Assembly: GCF_014837295.1 (NCBI RefSeq)
Contig: NZ_JACYHB010000005.1
Location: 62,001 to 126,000 of the forward strand
Length of the DNA stretch: 64,000 nt
Source of the DNA: Cellulosimicrobium arenosum
GTDB taxonomy: Bacteria; Actinomycetota; Actinomycetes; Actinomycetales; Cellulomonadaceae
Direction of reading: 5' to 3'
The position numbers and the translations under genes are program-made. The notes under the pieces were generated by a model. That model was not told where the DNA came from, searched no databases, and saw only the letters and a list, made by a program, of their open reading frames with translations. How positions within the stretch are numbered: the first letter of the stretch is position 1; each line of letters begins with the position of its first letter. This document shows, in pieces, positions 42,930-51,662 of the stretch.

Positions 42930-42972
42930 CTGTCAGCACTCCGTGAGTCCCCAGCCTCACCCCCGCTGACAG
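42930..42972. terminator. Shared hairpin between pncA and rsmI
   Basis: CTGTCAGC (42930-42937) and GCTGACAG (42965-42972) enclose a second GTGAG/CTCAC pairing. It lies in the 71-bp gap between convergent genes and probably serves both. Confidence 0.55.
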
Positions 42973-42992
42973 CTCGTCGGCGCAGGCCGTCG

Positions 42993-43922
42993 TCAGCGGG
43001 CTCGCGACTCCAGCGCTGCCGCGTACAGGTCGCGCTTGTGCACGCCCGCGGCCTCCGCGACCTCGGCCACGACCGACTTGAGCCGCTCGCCGCCGTCGAC
43101 GCGCGCGAGCACCTCCGGCACCAGGTCCGCGAGCGGCACCGGGCCGCGCGCCGGAGCTCCGGAGACCACGACGCAGATCTCCCCTCGCAGCGCCTCGTCG
43201 GCCGCACGGGCCGCGAGCTCGCCCAGCCCGCCCCGCAGCACCTGCTCGTACGTCTTCGTCAGCTCGCGCGCGACGGCGGCCGGCCGGTCCGCGCCGAACG
43301 CGTCCGCCATCGCCGCGAGCGCCTCCGCGACCCGGTGCGGCGCCTCGAAGAAGACCATCGTCCGACGCTCGTCCGCGAGCGCGGCGAGCGCCCGTGACCG
43401 GTCCCCGGCCTTGCGCGGGAGGAACCCCTCGAAGCAGAACCGGTCCGTCGGCAGCCCGGACAGCGCGAGCGCGGTCAGCACGGCGCTCGGCCCCGGCGCC
43501 GACGTCACGGGGACGTCCCGCTCCACCGCCCGCGCCACGACCCGGAACCCGGGGTCGGACACGGCGGGCATCCCGGCGTCGGACACCACGAGGACGGTCC
43601 CCCCGCCCGCCACGACGTCGAGCAGGTCGTCCGCCCGCTCGCTCTCGTTGTGCTCGTGCAGGCTCACGACGCGCCCGCCGACCTGGACGCCGAGCCGCGA
43701 CGCGAGCGCGTGCAGCCGACGCGTGTCCTCGGCCGCGACCACGTCGGCCTCGGCGATCAGGCGGCGCAGGCGCGGGCTCGCGTCCTCGACGTCGCCGATC
43801 GGCGTACCGGCGAGCACGAGGTGGCCCGCCTCGCGCGAGGCGGCCGCGGTGCCGGGCAGCACGTCGGAGCCGGTGCCGGACGTCGGCGCGCGGCGCGGGC
43901 GGTCGGGGGTCGGGGCGGGCAT
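42993..43922 (-). CDS. rsmI: 16S rRNA (C1402-2'-O)-methyltransferase
   Basis: This 309-residue SAM enzyme of the tetrapyrrole-methylase fold 2'-O-methylates C1402 in 16S rRNA. It has HLVLAGTPIGDVEDASPRL, EDTRRLHAL, SLHEHNESERADDLL, VLVVSDAGMPAVSDPGF, SAPGPSAVLTALALSGLP, and FEGFLPRKAGDR. About 30 extra N-terminal residues rich in Pro/Thr precede the domain, so a later start is possible. It is divergent from the PMT gene, a pairing conserved across actinobacteria. Confidence 0.95.
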   Translation of the reverse strand: MPAPTPDRPRRAPTSGTGSDVLPGTAAASREAGHLVLAGTPIGDVEDASPRLRRLIAEADVVAAEDTRRLHALASRLGVQVGGRVVSLHEHNESERADDLLDVVAGGGTVLVVSDAGMPAVSDPGFRVVARAVERDVPVTSAPGPSAVLTALALSGLPTDRFCFEGFLPRKAGDRSRALAALADERRTMVFFEAPHRVAEALAAMADAFGADRPAAVARELTKTYEQVLRGGLGELAARAADEALRGEICVVVSGAPARGPVPLADLVPEVLARVDGGERLKSVVAEVAEAAGVHKRDLYAAALESRAR

Positions 43923-43964
43923 GGGGCCAGGGTGCCACAGCGGCGAGCGCCTACCATGTCCTGC

Positions 43965-45659
43965 GTGTCCCAGCCGCCGGCCGATCGCCATCCCGACGTG
44001 TCCGACCGACCCGCGGCCACGCCCGAGCGCGACCTGACGTCGAGCGTCGACGAGCCCCACCGCGACGTCGGCCCGACCGACCCGCCGAACCACCGTGAGC
44101 GGTTGCTCGTCGCGCTGCTGGGAGCGCGACGGCTGGCGCTGGGCGCCACGCGCCACGACCGGCTGTGGGGCTGGCTGGGCGTCGCGATCGTGGCCGTCGT
44201 CGCCGCGGTGCTCCGGCTGTGGAACCTCGGCAAGCCCGGCTCCCTCGTGTTCGACGAGACCTACTACGTCAAGCAGGCCTACACCCTGCTGCGCGTCGGC
44301 TACGAGGCGGACTGGCCCGAGGAGCCGAACCCCGCGTTCGAGGCGGGAGACGTCGACACGTACCTCCCGAGCGCCGACTACGTCGTCCACCCGCCGCTCG
44401 GCAAGTGGATGATCGCGAGCGGGATGCGACTGTTCGGCGGTGCCGAGAACCCGTGGTCCTGGCGCATCGCGTCCGCGGTCGTGGGCATCGTCGCGGTGGT
44501 CCTGGTCGCGCGCATCGCGCGACGGCTGTTCGCGTCGACCGCGATGGGGATCGTCGCCGGGGCGCTCATGGCCGTGGACGGCGAGGCGATCGTCCACTCG
44601 CGCATCGCGCTGCTCGACAACATGCTCATGTTCTGGGTGCTGGTCGCGTTCGGGTGCCTGCTGCTGGACCGCGAGCAGGCCCGACGGCGCCTCGCGGACC
44701 GCTGCGCCGCGATCCTCGACGCCGGGGGCGTGATCGGGAGGTACGGGCCGCGCCTCGGCTGGCGCTGGTGGCGGTTCGCCGCCGCCGTCTCGCTCGGCCT
44801 CGCGTGCGGGGTGAAGTGGTCCGGCATCTACTTCCTCGCGGTGTTCGCCGTGCTCTCGGTCCTGTGGGACGCGACGGCCCGCCGCACGGCCGGGGTCGGT
44901 CGCTGGTGGGAGGACGCGCTGATCGTCGACGCGATCCCCGCGGCGCTCGTCATGGTCCCGACGGCGCTGGTGTCCTACCTCGCCGCGTGGACGTCGTGGT
45001 TCGCCTCCTCCGGGGCCTACCTGCGCCAGTGGGCCGTGGAGAGCCCCGGGGAGGGCGTGCCGTGGCTCCCGCCGGCCCTGCGCTCCCTGTGGGAGTACCA
45101 CCGCAGGATGTGGGAGTTCCACAACGGGCTCGAGTCGGACCACCCGTACGCCGCGCACCCCCTCGGGTGGATCGTGCAGTGGCACCCGACGTCGTTCTAC
45201 TGGCGCAAGGACGCCGTCGGCGCGAGCGGGTGCGGCGTCGACACCTGCGCGCGCGCGATCACGTCGCTCGGCAACCCGATCCTGTGGTGGTCCGCGGCGC
45301 TCGCGGTCGTGGCGGCGCTCGTCCTGCTGCTCCTGCGGCGCGACTGGCGGGCCCTCGCGGTCCTCAGCGGCATCGCGGCCGGGTGGCTGCCGTGGTTCGG
45401 GTACGCGCACCGGACGATCTTCACGTTCTACTCGATCGCGTTCACGCCGTGGGTCGTGCTCACGCTCGTGTACGTCCTGACGGTCGCGCTGGAGGACACC
45501 GAGCACTCCCGGGTCCGGCGGTCCCACGTCCGCGCCGGGATCGTCGCGCTCCTGACGGTGATCGGCGTCGTGAGCGTGTTCTTCTACCCGGTCTGGACGG
45601 GCTGGCAGGTGCCGTACTGGTTCTGGAACGCGCACATGTGGCTGCCGAGCTGGGTGTGA
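43965..45659 (+). CDS. pmt: Dolichyl-phosphate-mannose protein mannosyltransferase
   Basis: This 564-residue polytopic enzyme O-mannosylates secreted proteins at the outer membrane face, using polyprenyl-phosphomannose. LRLWNLGKPGSLVFDETYYV carries the catalytic Asp-Glu in the first extracytoplasmic loop. HPPLGKWMIASGMRLFG and RIALLDNMLMFWVL follow, and about eleven helices are predicted. I place the start at GTG 43965 because TACCAT, a -10-like box, ends 7 nt upstream; ATG 43956 would overlap that box. The neighbouring lipoproteins with Thr/Pro-rich linkers are candidate substrates. Confidence 0.93.
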   Translation: MSQPPADRHPDVSDRPAATPERDLTSSVDEPHRDVGPTDPPNHRERLLVALLGARRLALGATRHDRLWGWLGVAIVAVVAAVLRLWNLGKPGSLVFDETYYVKQAYTLLRVGYEADWPEEPNPAFEAGDVDTYLPSADYVVHPPLGKWMIASGMRLFGGAENPWSWRIASAVVGIVAVVLVARIARRLFASTAMGIVAGALMAVDGEAIVHSRIALLDNMLMFWVLVAFGCLLLDREQARRRLADRCAAILDAGGVIGRYGPRLGWRWWRFAAAVSLGLACGVKWSGIYFLAVFAVLSVLWDATARRTAGVGRWWEDALIVDAIPAALVMVPTALVSYLAAWTSWFASSGAYLRQWAVESPGEGVPWLPPALRSLWEYHRRMWEFHNGLESDHPYAAHPLGWIVQWHPTSFYWRKDAVGASGCGVDTCARAITSLGNPILWWSAALAVVAALVLLLLRRDWRALAVLSGIAAGWLPWFGYAHRTIFTFYSIAFTPWVVLTLVYVLTVALEDTEHSRVRRSHVRAGIVALLTVIGVVSVFFYPVWTGWQVPYWFWNAHMWLPSWV

Positions 45660-45675
45660 CCGGCGGACGCGTCGC

Positions 45676-47406
45676 TCACTGGTAGCTGATGAAGTCCGGG
45701 GTGGGCTCGACCCGCATGGTCTGCTCCGGGGTGAGCATCGGCGCGTCCTCGTCGTAGAAGTTCTTCCAGCCCCAGTACACGCCGTCGGGGGCGCCGTGGT
45801 GCAGGGTGCGCCACGTCGCCTGCTTGGCCTCCTGGCCGCCCTGCCCGTCGGCGTGGATGACGACGGCGAGCTCCGGGTGACCGGTGTCGAGCCGTTCGCG
45901 ACCGGCGATCATCGACGTACGGAACTGGTGCAGCAGGAACGTCTTCTGCGGCAGGTCGTTGTCCCGGACCAGCCCCGCGAGGTAGTCGCCGACCGCGTTC
46001 ACCTCGTCGACGTCCACGTGCCCGATCTGCTCGAGGTGCTTCTCGTCCTTGCCGAGCCGCCACTCCGGGTCGAGCGCGACACCCACGTTCGGCTCGAGGA
46101 CGAGGTCCTCGTACTGCTTCACCTGGGTGGGGAAGTCGGTCCGGCCGGGCTGGAAGTCCAGCACGACGTACACGCCGGCCTCGCGTGCGGCGTCGACGTA
46201 GGGCCGGGCGAGGTCGGCGGGGCGCTCGTTCGAGTAGTTGCCGTCGTCGCCGGCCGCCCCGGCGGCGACCGTCGTGATGATCTCGAGCGTCGGCACGACG
46301 GGTTCGTCCGACAGGTCCTCGTACTGGGCGGCGAGCTTCTTCGCCCGCGCGATGGTCGCGTCGACGTCCTGCTCGCCCAGGACTCCGAGAGATGCGACTC
46401 CCGGCGCTCCGTAGAGCGCGACGTACCGCTTGCCGGGCAGGGTGAGCTGACCGCCCGCGGGCAGCTCGACGCCGGTGGCCGCGGTCGCGACCCGCCACGA
46501 CAGGTCGTCGTCGGTGCCGAAGGTCGACCCGATGCCCACGGTCGCGCGGTAGCCGTCGGCCGTCTGGGCGTCGTGCACGCCCTGGACCGTCTCCGCGGAC
46601 GCCCGCGGATCGCCGCCGGGGACGGCGAGCAGCGACGCGCCCGACGCGCGGGCGGTCGCCTCCGCGGCCGCGCTCGCCGGTGCGGCGGCGGGGTCCGTCA
46701 GTGCGAGGACCCCCGTCGACCGTCGTGGCTCGCCCGTCTCCGGGAGGTCGGCCAGCGCGTCGGCGAGCGCGTCGTCGTCCACCGCCGCGTCGTCGCTCAT
46801 GACGTCCGTCGGATCGACACGTACCGTCTCGAGATCTCCCAGCAGCTCCTCGACGGGGTCCTCGGGCGTGGTGGTGCCCGACGTCGCGGGGTCCTCGGGC
46901 GTGGCGGTGCCCGACGCCGCGGGATCAGCTGTCGCGGTGTCCGACGCGTCCGGCCGGACGACGACAGCCGCGGTCGTCCCGAGCCGCTCGAGCTCTGCCG
47001 CGAGGTCGTCGTGCGTGACGGTCCCGTCGACCACGAGCACGGGCCCGGCGACGACGTCGGCGGCCGCCGACGCGACGGCGACGCTCGGGGCGGGGTCGCT
47101 GCCCTCCTCGCCGTCGTCCTCAGCGTCGCCCGTGGTCGACCCGTCCGCGACGACGACCACGACCGGCGACGACGCGAACAGGGCGCGGCTCGCGTCGAGC
47201 GCGAGCGTCCCCGCGTCCGACCCGGGCAGGACACGCACGCCGTCCACGTCCGCCGCGGCAGCCGCCGGGGGCTCGGACGACTCTGACTCCTGGTCGGTCG
47301 TGGGCCCGGGACCCGAGCCGCCGCCCGTGCACCCCGCGAGGGCGAGGACGAGACCCAGCGCGAGCGCGACGAGGGACGGCCTGGACGGGGAAAGACGAGA
47401 GGGCAT
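45676..47406 (-). CDS. CWB2-like lipoprotein with glycosidase-like C-terminal domain (paralogue A)
   Basis: This 576-residue lipoprotein has a signal and lipobox LALAGC (Cys about 26). The N-terminal part resembles cell-wall-binding repeat 2 modules: VRVLPGSDAGTLALDASRAL, then VVAGPVLVVDGTVTHDDLAA, and ELERLGTTAAVVVRPD. A Thr/Pro repeat (11-aa unit TATPEDPATSG) interrupts it. The C-terminal ~250 residues look like a barrel hydrolase, with VVLDFQPGRTDF, VGVALDPEWRLGK and GVYWGWKNFYDED offering conserved acids. I do not know an assigned function. It faces the PMT gene, ending 16 bp after it. GTG 47409 is an alternative start. Confidence 0.75.
   Translation of the reverse strand: MPSRLSPSRPSLVALALGLVLALAGCTGGGSGPGPTTDQESESSEPPAAAAADVDGVRVLPGSDAGTLALDASRALFASSPVVVVVADGSTTGDAEDDGEEGSDPAPSVAVASAAADVVAGPVLVVDGTVTHDDLAAELERLGTTAAVVVRPDASDTATADPAASGTATPEDPATSGTTTPEDPVEELLGDLETVRVDPTDVMSDDAAVDDDALADALADLPETGEPRRSTGVLALTDPAAAPASAAAEATARASGASLLAVPGGDPRASAETVQGVHDAQTADGYRATVGIGSTFGTDDDLSWRVATAATGVELPAGGQLTLPGKRYVALYGAPGVASLGVLGEQDVDATIARAKKLAAQYEDLSDEPVVPTLEIITTVAAGAAGDDGNYSNERPADLARPYVDAAREAGVYVVLDFQPGRTDFPTQVKQYEDLVLEPNVGVALDPEWRLGKDEKHLEQIGHVDVDEVNAVGDYLAGLVRDNDLPQKTFLLHQFRTSMIAGRERLDTGHPELAVVIHADGQGGQEAKQATWRTLHHGAPDGVYWGWKNFYDEDAPMLTPEQTMRVEPTPDFISYQ
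46855..46920. repeat. Two 33-bp tandem repeats inside lipoprotein A
   Basis: Copies at 46855-46887 and 46888-46920 differ at two positions, and a degenerate third follows to about 46948. They encode 11-residue TPEDP-containing units in the linker, a likely O-mannosylation target. Confidence 0.85.
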
Positions 47407-47473
47407 CACTCGATGCTTGCAAGGTCCTGACGGCTGCGCCAGCCGGTCGGGAGCCGAGCGGCTGTGAGTCCCC

Positions 47474-48973
47474 TCACCAGTCGACCTGAGGCGTCGGGTG
47501 GAACGGCAGACCCTCGCGCCGCCACGCCGCGCCCTGGACCGCGACCCGCCGACGGTAGTCGTCCCAGTCCTTGCGCGCCGGCGCCGACCAGGCCACCTCG
47601 GCCACGGCGGACAGTCGCGGCAGGAGCATCGTGAACAGGTCGGTGGGCGTCCGGAGGGTCTCGGTCCACACGGCGGCCTCCACCCCCTCGATCGCGCTCG
47701 GCGGGAGGCCGGGGACGGCGTCGTCCGGCTCCCAGTCGTAGGAGTCGCGGAGCTCGACGTGGCCTGCCCACTCCAGCCCGAGCGGGAAGTCCGCGGTGTA
47801 CTTCATGTCGAGGTAGACCCGGTTCGCCGGCGACATGATCACGCGCGTGCCCGCACGAGCCGCGTCGACGAGGTAGGTCAGGTCGCCCGGGTGGGTGTCC
47901 CAGTACTGCACGAGGGTGCCGGGACGCAGCGGCGACTTGGCCGCCTCCTGCCAGGCCACCGGGGTCTTGCCGGACTCGAGGACGACCCGCTCGCAGAGCT
48001 CGACGAACCGGGCGTACTCGTCGGCCTCCATCCTCAGCACCTCGTCCCCGCCGAAGTGCACGTACGGTCCGTCGGTGACCCGCGCGAGGTCGCCGAGCAC
48101 GTCGCGCAGGAAGGGCTCGGTCGCGGGCAGGTCGTACGTGAGACGGGAGAACCCGACCTCGATCCCCTGGTAGGTGTCGGTCGCGACCCCGTCCGGGCGC
48201 AGCTCGCCGTACGCGTGGGTGGCCGCGTTGGTGTGACCGGGGACGTCGATCTCGGGCACGACGGTCACGCCCCGCTCGGCGGCGTGGTCCTGGAGTGCCT
48301 CGAGGTCCGCGAGCGAGAGGTGCCCGCCCGGTCCGCCGGACACGTCGCTGCCGGCCGACAGCTCGACCAGCTCCGGTCTGGATGGGGACTCGACGCGCCA
48401 CCCCTGGTCGTCGGTGAGGTGCAGGTGGAGCACGTTGAGCTTGTAGGACGCGATGACGTCGACCACGCGGCACAGCGCGTCGAGGTCGAAGAAGTGGCGC
48501 GCGACGTCGACCGACAGTCCGCGCCAGGAGTATCGCGGCGCGTCGTGCACGACGACGCAGGGCACGCGCGCGGCCTGCTCCCCCTCGCCGGGAGCCTCCA
48601 CGAGCTGGGCGAGCGTCCGCGAGGCGTGCAGGAGCCCGCGCGGCTCGGGGGCGGTGAGCGTGACGCCGTCGGCCGTCACGACGAGGGTGTACCGCTCGGG
48701 GTCCGTGGAACCGGCGGGCCCGGCCACCGGGTCGATGCGCAGCCGCAGCGGCGCCTGGCGTGGTCGGTCGGCCCGGTGAGCATCGCCCTCCCCGGGACCG
48801 TGGTCCCTGCCGGCGGTCCGTGCCGAGAGGATCGCGGACAGCTCGTCGAGGACGACGCGCACGAGCGGCTCGGGCACGGAACCGGGCGGCGAGGCCTCAG
48901 GTGCGAGACCGCCCAGGGCGAGGTGCCCGTCAGCGGTCCGCACGTCCAGCGGCTGGGGGATGAGCGCGACCAT
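47474..48973 (-). CDS. Beta-N-acetylhexosaminidase, GH20
   Basis: This 499-residue enzyme has the GH20b N-terminal domain (about 1-140) and a GH20 barrel: RGLSVDVARHFFDLDALCRV, LNVLHLHLTDDQGWRVE, VVPEIDVPGHTNAA, and the catalytic Asp310-Glu311 in YVHFGGDEVL. No signal peptide is visible, so it acts in the cytosol on imported chitobiose or muropeptide-derived GlcNAc sugars. ATG 48973 has GAGGAG upstream. It lies between two paralogous cell-wall lipoproteins on the same strand. Confidence 0.95.
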   Translation of the reverse strand: MVALIPQPLDVRTADGHLALGGLAPEASPPGSVPEPLVRVVLDELSAILSARTAGRDHGPGEGDAHRADRPRQAPLRLRIDPVAGPAGSTDPERYTLVVTADGVTLTAPEPRGLLHASRTLAQLVEAPGEGEQAARVPCVVVHDAPRYSWRGLSVDVARHFFDLDALCRVVDVIASYKLNVLHLHLTDDQGWRVESPSRPELVELSAGSDVSGGPGGHLSLADLEALQDHAAERGVTVVPEIDVPGHTNAATHAYGELRPDGVATDTYQGIEVGFSRLTYDLPATEPFLRDVLGDLARVTDGPYVHFGGDEVLRMEADEYARFVELCERVVLESGKTPVAWQEAAKSPLRPGTLVQYWDTHPGDLTYLVDAARAGTRVIMSPANRVYLDMKYTADFPLGLEWAGHVELRDSYDWEPDDAVPGLPPSAIEGVEAAVWTETLRTPTDLFTMLLPRLSAVAEVAWSAPARKDWDDYRRRVAVQGAAWRREGLPFHPTPQVDW

Positions 48974-49110
48974 CAGGCTCCTCGTGACGTCGGCGTCCGA
49001 TCTGCCCGCACGGTGCGATCGAATCGTTCCGTAATTTGCAAGGACTCCACCTTAACTGGCGGAGCACCGGTGGGCCAGCCGTTCGCACCGCCTCCTCCGC
49101 CGAAGGACGC

Positions 49111-50796
49111 CTAGCGGCCCGCGACGTACTGCGGCACCGGGTCGAGCGCGAGCACGCCGGCGACGTCGAGCGCGGGGTCCGAGGACCCCGTCGTCCAGGC
49201 GGCCCGGACGCCGTCGGGCGACACGTCGTCGAGCAGCGCGTCCAGCTCCGCCCACGCCTGCGCCCGTGCGCCGTACCCCCCGGCCCCGACGGGCTGGACG
49301 ACCAGCGCGACCTCGCCGTCGCCGGTATCGCGCCCGGCGCCGGCGGGGGGGGGCCCCCCGGCCGGCCGCACGCCCCGGCGCGCGACCGCCGGGTCGGACG
49401 TCTGCAGCACGACGAGCTTCTGCGGCAGCCCGTGCTCGCGCACCGTCGCGGCCACCGCGTCGAGCGCGGCCTGCACCTCGGCGGGTTCGACGACCCCGGA
49501 GCGCCTGCCGTCGACGTACCGCCCACGGGCGTCGAGCACCACCCCGACGTCGGGGCGCGCGAGCAGGTCCGCGTACTCGGCGACCTGCTCGTCGAACGTC
49601 CCGGTTCCCGGCTCGAGCCGCAGCAGCACGGGTACGTCGGCGCCCGAGGCCGCCTCGAGGACGGGCAGCAGCGCGTCCGGCACCGTCTCGGCCGAGTAGT
49701 CGCCGTCCTCGCCGGCCAGCGAGGAGACCCGGGTCGCCCCGACCTCCAGCACCGGGACCGTGACCGCGTCGGCGTCCTGCGCCGCGAACCGTTCCGCCGC
49801 CGCGACCGCACGGTCGGCCGCGGCCGCGCCGCCGTCCACGAGGCCCGCGGCTCCCGTGACGTCGTCCGCGCCGACGACGACGTAGCGCGTGCCCTGCGCG
49901 AACGCGAGCTGGGTCCCGTTCGCCAGGACCGTGCCGGTCTCCGCGGCAGCGATGCGCCATCCGAGCTGTTCCGAGGTGCCGAAGCCGGCACCGATCCCGA
50001 CGACGGCGAGCGCCTTCGCCGAGCTGATCGCCTCGACGACCTCGCTCGTCGCACGGGGATCTCCGGTCGGGACCTCGAGCGGGACGGCACCGGCGGCCCT
50101 GGCCGTCGCGACCGCCGCGGGCTCGTCGCCCTCCGCCTCCGTGAGCACGAGCACCTCGGTCAGCACGTCGGGCTCGCCGCGCGCGGGGAGCGCGTCGAGG
50201 ACACGGCCGAGGTCGCGCTGGTCGAGCTCGCCCGACGGGGTGAGCGCATCCGGGTCCAGGCGCACGTGCTCGACGTCGTCCGGCACGTCCAGCGGGGACG
50301 ACGCGTCCGGGAGCGGCGCGTCGTCCGCGCCGGCAGCGGGCCCGGTGGCGTCCGCGCCCGAGTCGGCACGCTGCCCCGGCGGCAGCGCGTCCTCGCGGAC
50401 GTCGACGACGGCGACGGTCCCGAGCCGTGCGAGCTCCCTGCGCAGCCCGTCGCCGGAGATCGACCCGCCGACGAGCAGCACCGGGCCGGCGAGCTGGACC
50501 GCGGCGACCTCCGCCACCCCCTGCGCCACGGCGTCCTCGGCGGGTGCGAGGACGACGACCGGGGCCGAGGAGAAGAACGTCTGGCTCGCCGTGAGCGCGA
50601 GCTCCGCAGGGTCGCCGGACCCGAGGACGGTCACCCGGCTCGACGGCTCTGCGGCCCGAGCGACCAGCGTGCCCTGTCCGGTCGTCCTGTTCGCCTCCGC
50701 ACGCTCCACCGTGCAGCCGGCGAGCCCCGCAGCGGCCCCGACGGCGAGAGCCATCGTCGACGCAAACGAGACGAAGCGGATGTTTGGTGGGTTCAC
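49111..50796 (-). CDS. CWB2-like lipoprotein with eroded C-terminal domain (paralogue B)
   Basis: This 561-residue lipoprotein is a paralogue of the one at 45676. It has lipobox LAGC (Cys about 28). A CWB2-like N-terminal half (SRVTVLGSGDPAELALTASQ, VQLAGPVLLVGGSISGDGLR) is followed by a C-terminal barrel-like domain aligning end to end with paralogue A. The residues that look catalytic in A are changed: the DPEW position reads DARGR and the WGWKNFYDED position reads AAWTTGSSDP. It may bind rather than cut a wall glycan. GTG 50796 has GATGAT ending 6 nt upstream. Confidence 0.72.
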   Translation of the reverse strand: MNPPNIRFVSFASTMALAVGAAAGLAGCTVERAEANRTTGQGTLVARAAEPSSRVTVLGSGDPAELALTASQTFFSSAPVVVLAPAEDAVAQGVAEVAAVQLAGPVLLVGGSISGDGLRRELARLGTVAVVDVREDALPPGQRADSGADATGPAAGADDAPLPDASSPLDVPDDVEHVRLDPDALTPSGELDQRDLGRVLDALPARGEPDVLTEVLVLTEAEGDEPAAVATARAAGAVPLEVPTGDPRATSEVVEAISSAKALAVVGIGAGFGTSEQLGWRIAAAETGTVLANGTQLAFAQGTRYVVVGADDVTGAAGLVDGGAAAADRAVAAAERFAAQDADAVTVPVLEVGATRVSSLAGEDGDYSAETVPDALLPVLEAASGADVPVLLRLEPGTGTFDEQVAEYADLLARPDVGVVLDARGRYVDGRRSGVVEPAEVQAALDAVAATVREHGLPQKLVVLQTSDPAVARRGVRPAGGPPPAGAGRDTGDGEVALVVQPVGAGGYGARAQAWAELDALLDDVSPDGVRAAWTTGSSDPALDVAGVLALDPVPQYVAGR

Positions 50797-50888
50797 GACA
50801 CCATCATCCCGCAGGTTTCGTTCCCCTCGAAACCCCAGATGTGAGAGAGTCGTGACGGCATTTTCCGTGACCGACGAGGAGACAACGA

Positions 50889-51380
50889 ATGTCCACCCCG
50901 CAGCAGCCCGGCCAGCCTGAGGATCCGCAGGGACAGAACCCCTACGGCCAGTCCCAGCCGGGCCCCGCCGGCCAGCCCCCGCAGGGCGGCGCCCCCCAGT
51001 ACGGCGCGCCCGGATCGTACGACGCCGGCCAGGCGCCCCAGGCTCCGCAGGCGCCTCAGTACAGCTCGACGCCGGGCTACTCGGCGCCCCAGCAGGACCC
51101 GGGCCGGACGATGGGGATCGTCGGCCTCGTCCTGTCCTTCCTCGGCTGCCTGTCCATCGTGGGCCTCATCCTCAGCATCGTGGCCCTCCGGAAGTCCAAG
51201 AAGGCCGGCTACAAGAACAACCTCGCGCTCGCGGGCATCATCGTCGGCTCCGTGGTCCTCGTGATCTGCATCATCGTCGCCATCGTGATCGGGATCGGGA
51301 CCAGCGCGGTGCTCGAGAAGTGCGCGGAGCTCGGCCCGGGCACGCACTTCGAGGACGGCGTGACCTACACCTGCAGCTGA
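50889..51380 (+). CDS. DUF4190 membrane protein with Pro/Gln-rich N-terminus
   Basis: This 163-residue protein has a ~70-residue cytoplasmic Pro/Gln/Gly-rich, low-complexity N-terminus. Two TM helices follow: GIVGLVLSFLGCLSIVGLIL and ALAGIIVGSVVLVICIIVAI, joined by the basic ALRKSKKAGYKNN. This is the DUF4190 pattern common in actinobacteria. It ends outside with two cysteines (EKCAELG, TYTCS). Function unknown. It is divergent from lipoprotein B and followed by a strong terminator. Confidence 0.8.
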   Translation: MSTPQQPGQPEDPQGQNPYGQSQPGPAGQPPQGGAPQYGAPGSYDAGQAPQAPQAPQYSSTPGYSAPQQDPGRTMGIVGLVLSFLGCLSIVGLILSIVALRKSKKAGYKNNLALAGIIVGSVVLVICIIVAIVIGIGTSAVLEKCAELGPGTHFEDGVTYTCS

Positions 51381-51401
51381 CCCTTCGTCAGCGTCACGGA
51401 G

Positions 51402-51438
51402 CAGGCCCGCTCCTCACCTCTGGTGAGGAGCGGGCCTG
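51402..51438 (+). terminator. 17-bp perfect-stem terminator after the DUF4190 gene
   Basis: Arms at 51402-51418 and 51422-51438 (CAGGCCCGCTCCTCACC and its complement) pair over 17 bp around a 3-nt loop, followed by TTGCGT. It is 21 bp past the stop. Confidence 0.85.
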
Positions 51439-51490
51439 TTGCGTATCTGCCGGTTCCGGTACCGCCGCAGCAGTCCGTGGGTGCACGCGC

Positions 51491-51522
51491 AGAAGGCCGG
51501 AACTCGAGAGTTCCGGCCTTCT
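51491..51522 (-). terminator. Terminator downstream of tRNA-Ala
   Basis: AGAAGGCCGGAACT and AGTTCCGGCCTTCT form a 14-bp perfect stem with a CGAG loop, 6 bp beyond the 3' end of tRNA-Ala on the minus strand. The two strong hairpins here insulate the tRNA from the convergent DUF4190 gene. Confidence 0.85.
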
Positions 51523-51528
51523 GGTCGG

Positions 51529-51601
51529 TGGAGCTAGGGGGATTCGAACCCCCGACCTTCTCATTGCGAACGAGACGCGCTACCAACTGCGCCATAGCCC
51601 C
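51529..51601 (-). tRNA. tRNA-Ala (CGC)
   Basis: A 73-nt cloverleaf on the minus strand has acceptor GGGGCTA/TAGCTCC with the G3-U70 pair that marks alanine tRNAs, and discriminator A. D-arm is GCGCAGTTGGTAGCGC, anticodon stem TCTCG/TGAGA with loop TTCGCAA (anticodon CGC), and T-arm GGGGGTTCGAATCCCCC. CCA is not encoded. Confidence 0.96.
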
Positions 51602-51662
51602 GTGAAGCGGGTACAGATTAGCACTCCCGGGGGAGGATCCTGCAAACCGGTCGAGCCGACCG

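Noticed and set aside
50797-50888. Small RNA between lipoprotein B and the DUF4190 gene
   Set aside because: The gap is only 92 bp and is explained by divergent promoters; no independent hairpin or terminator is visible.
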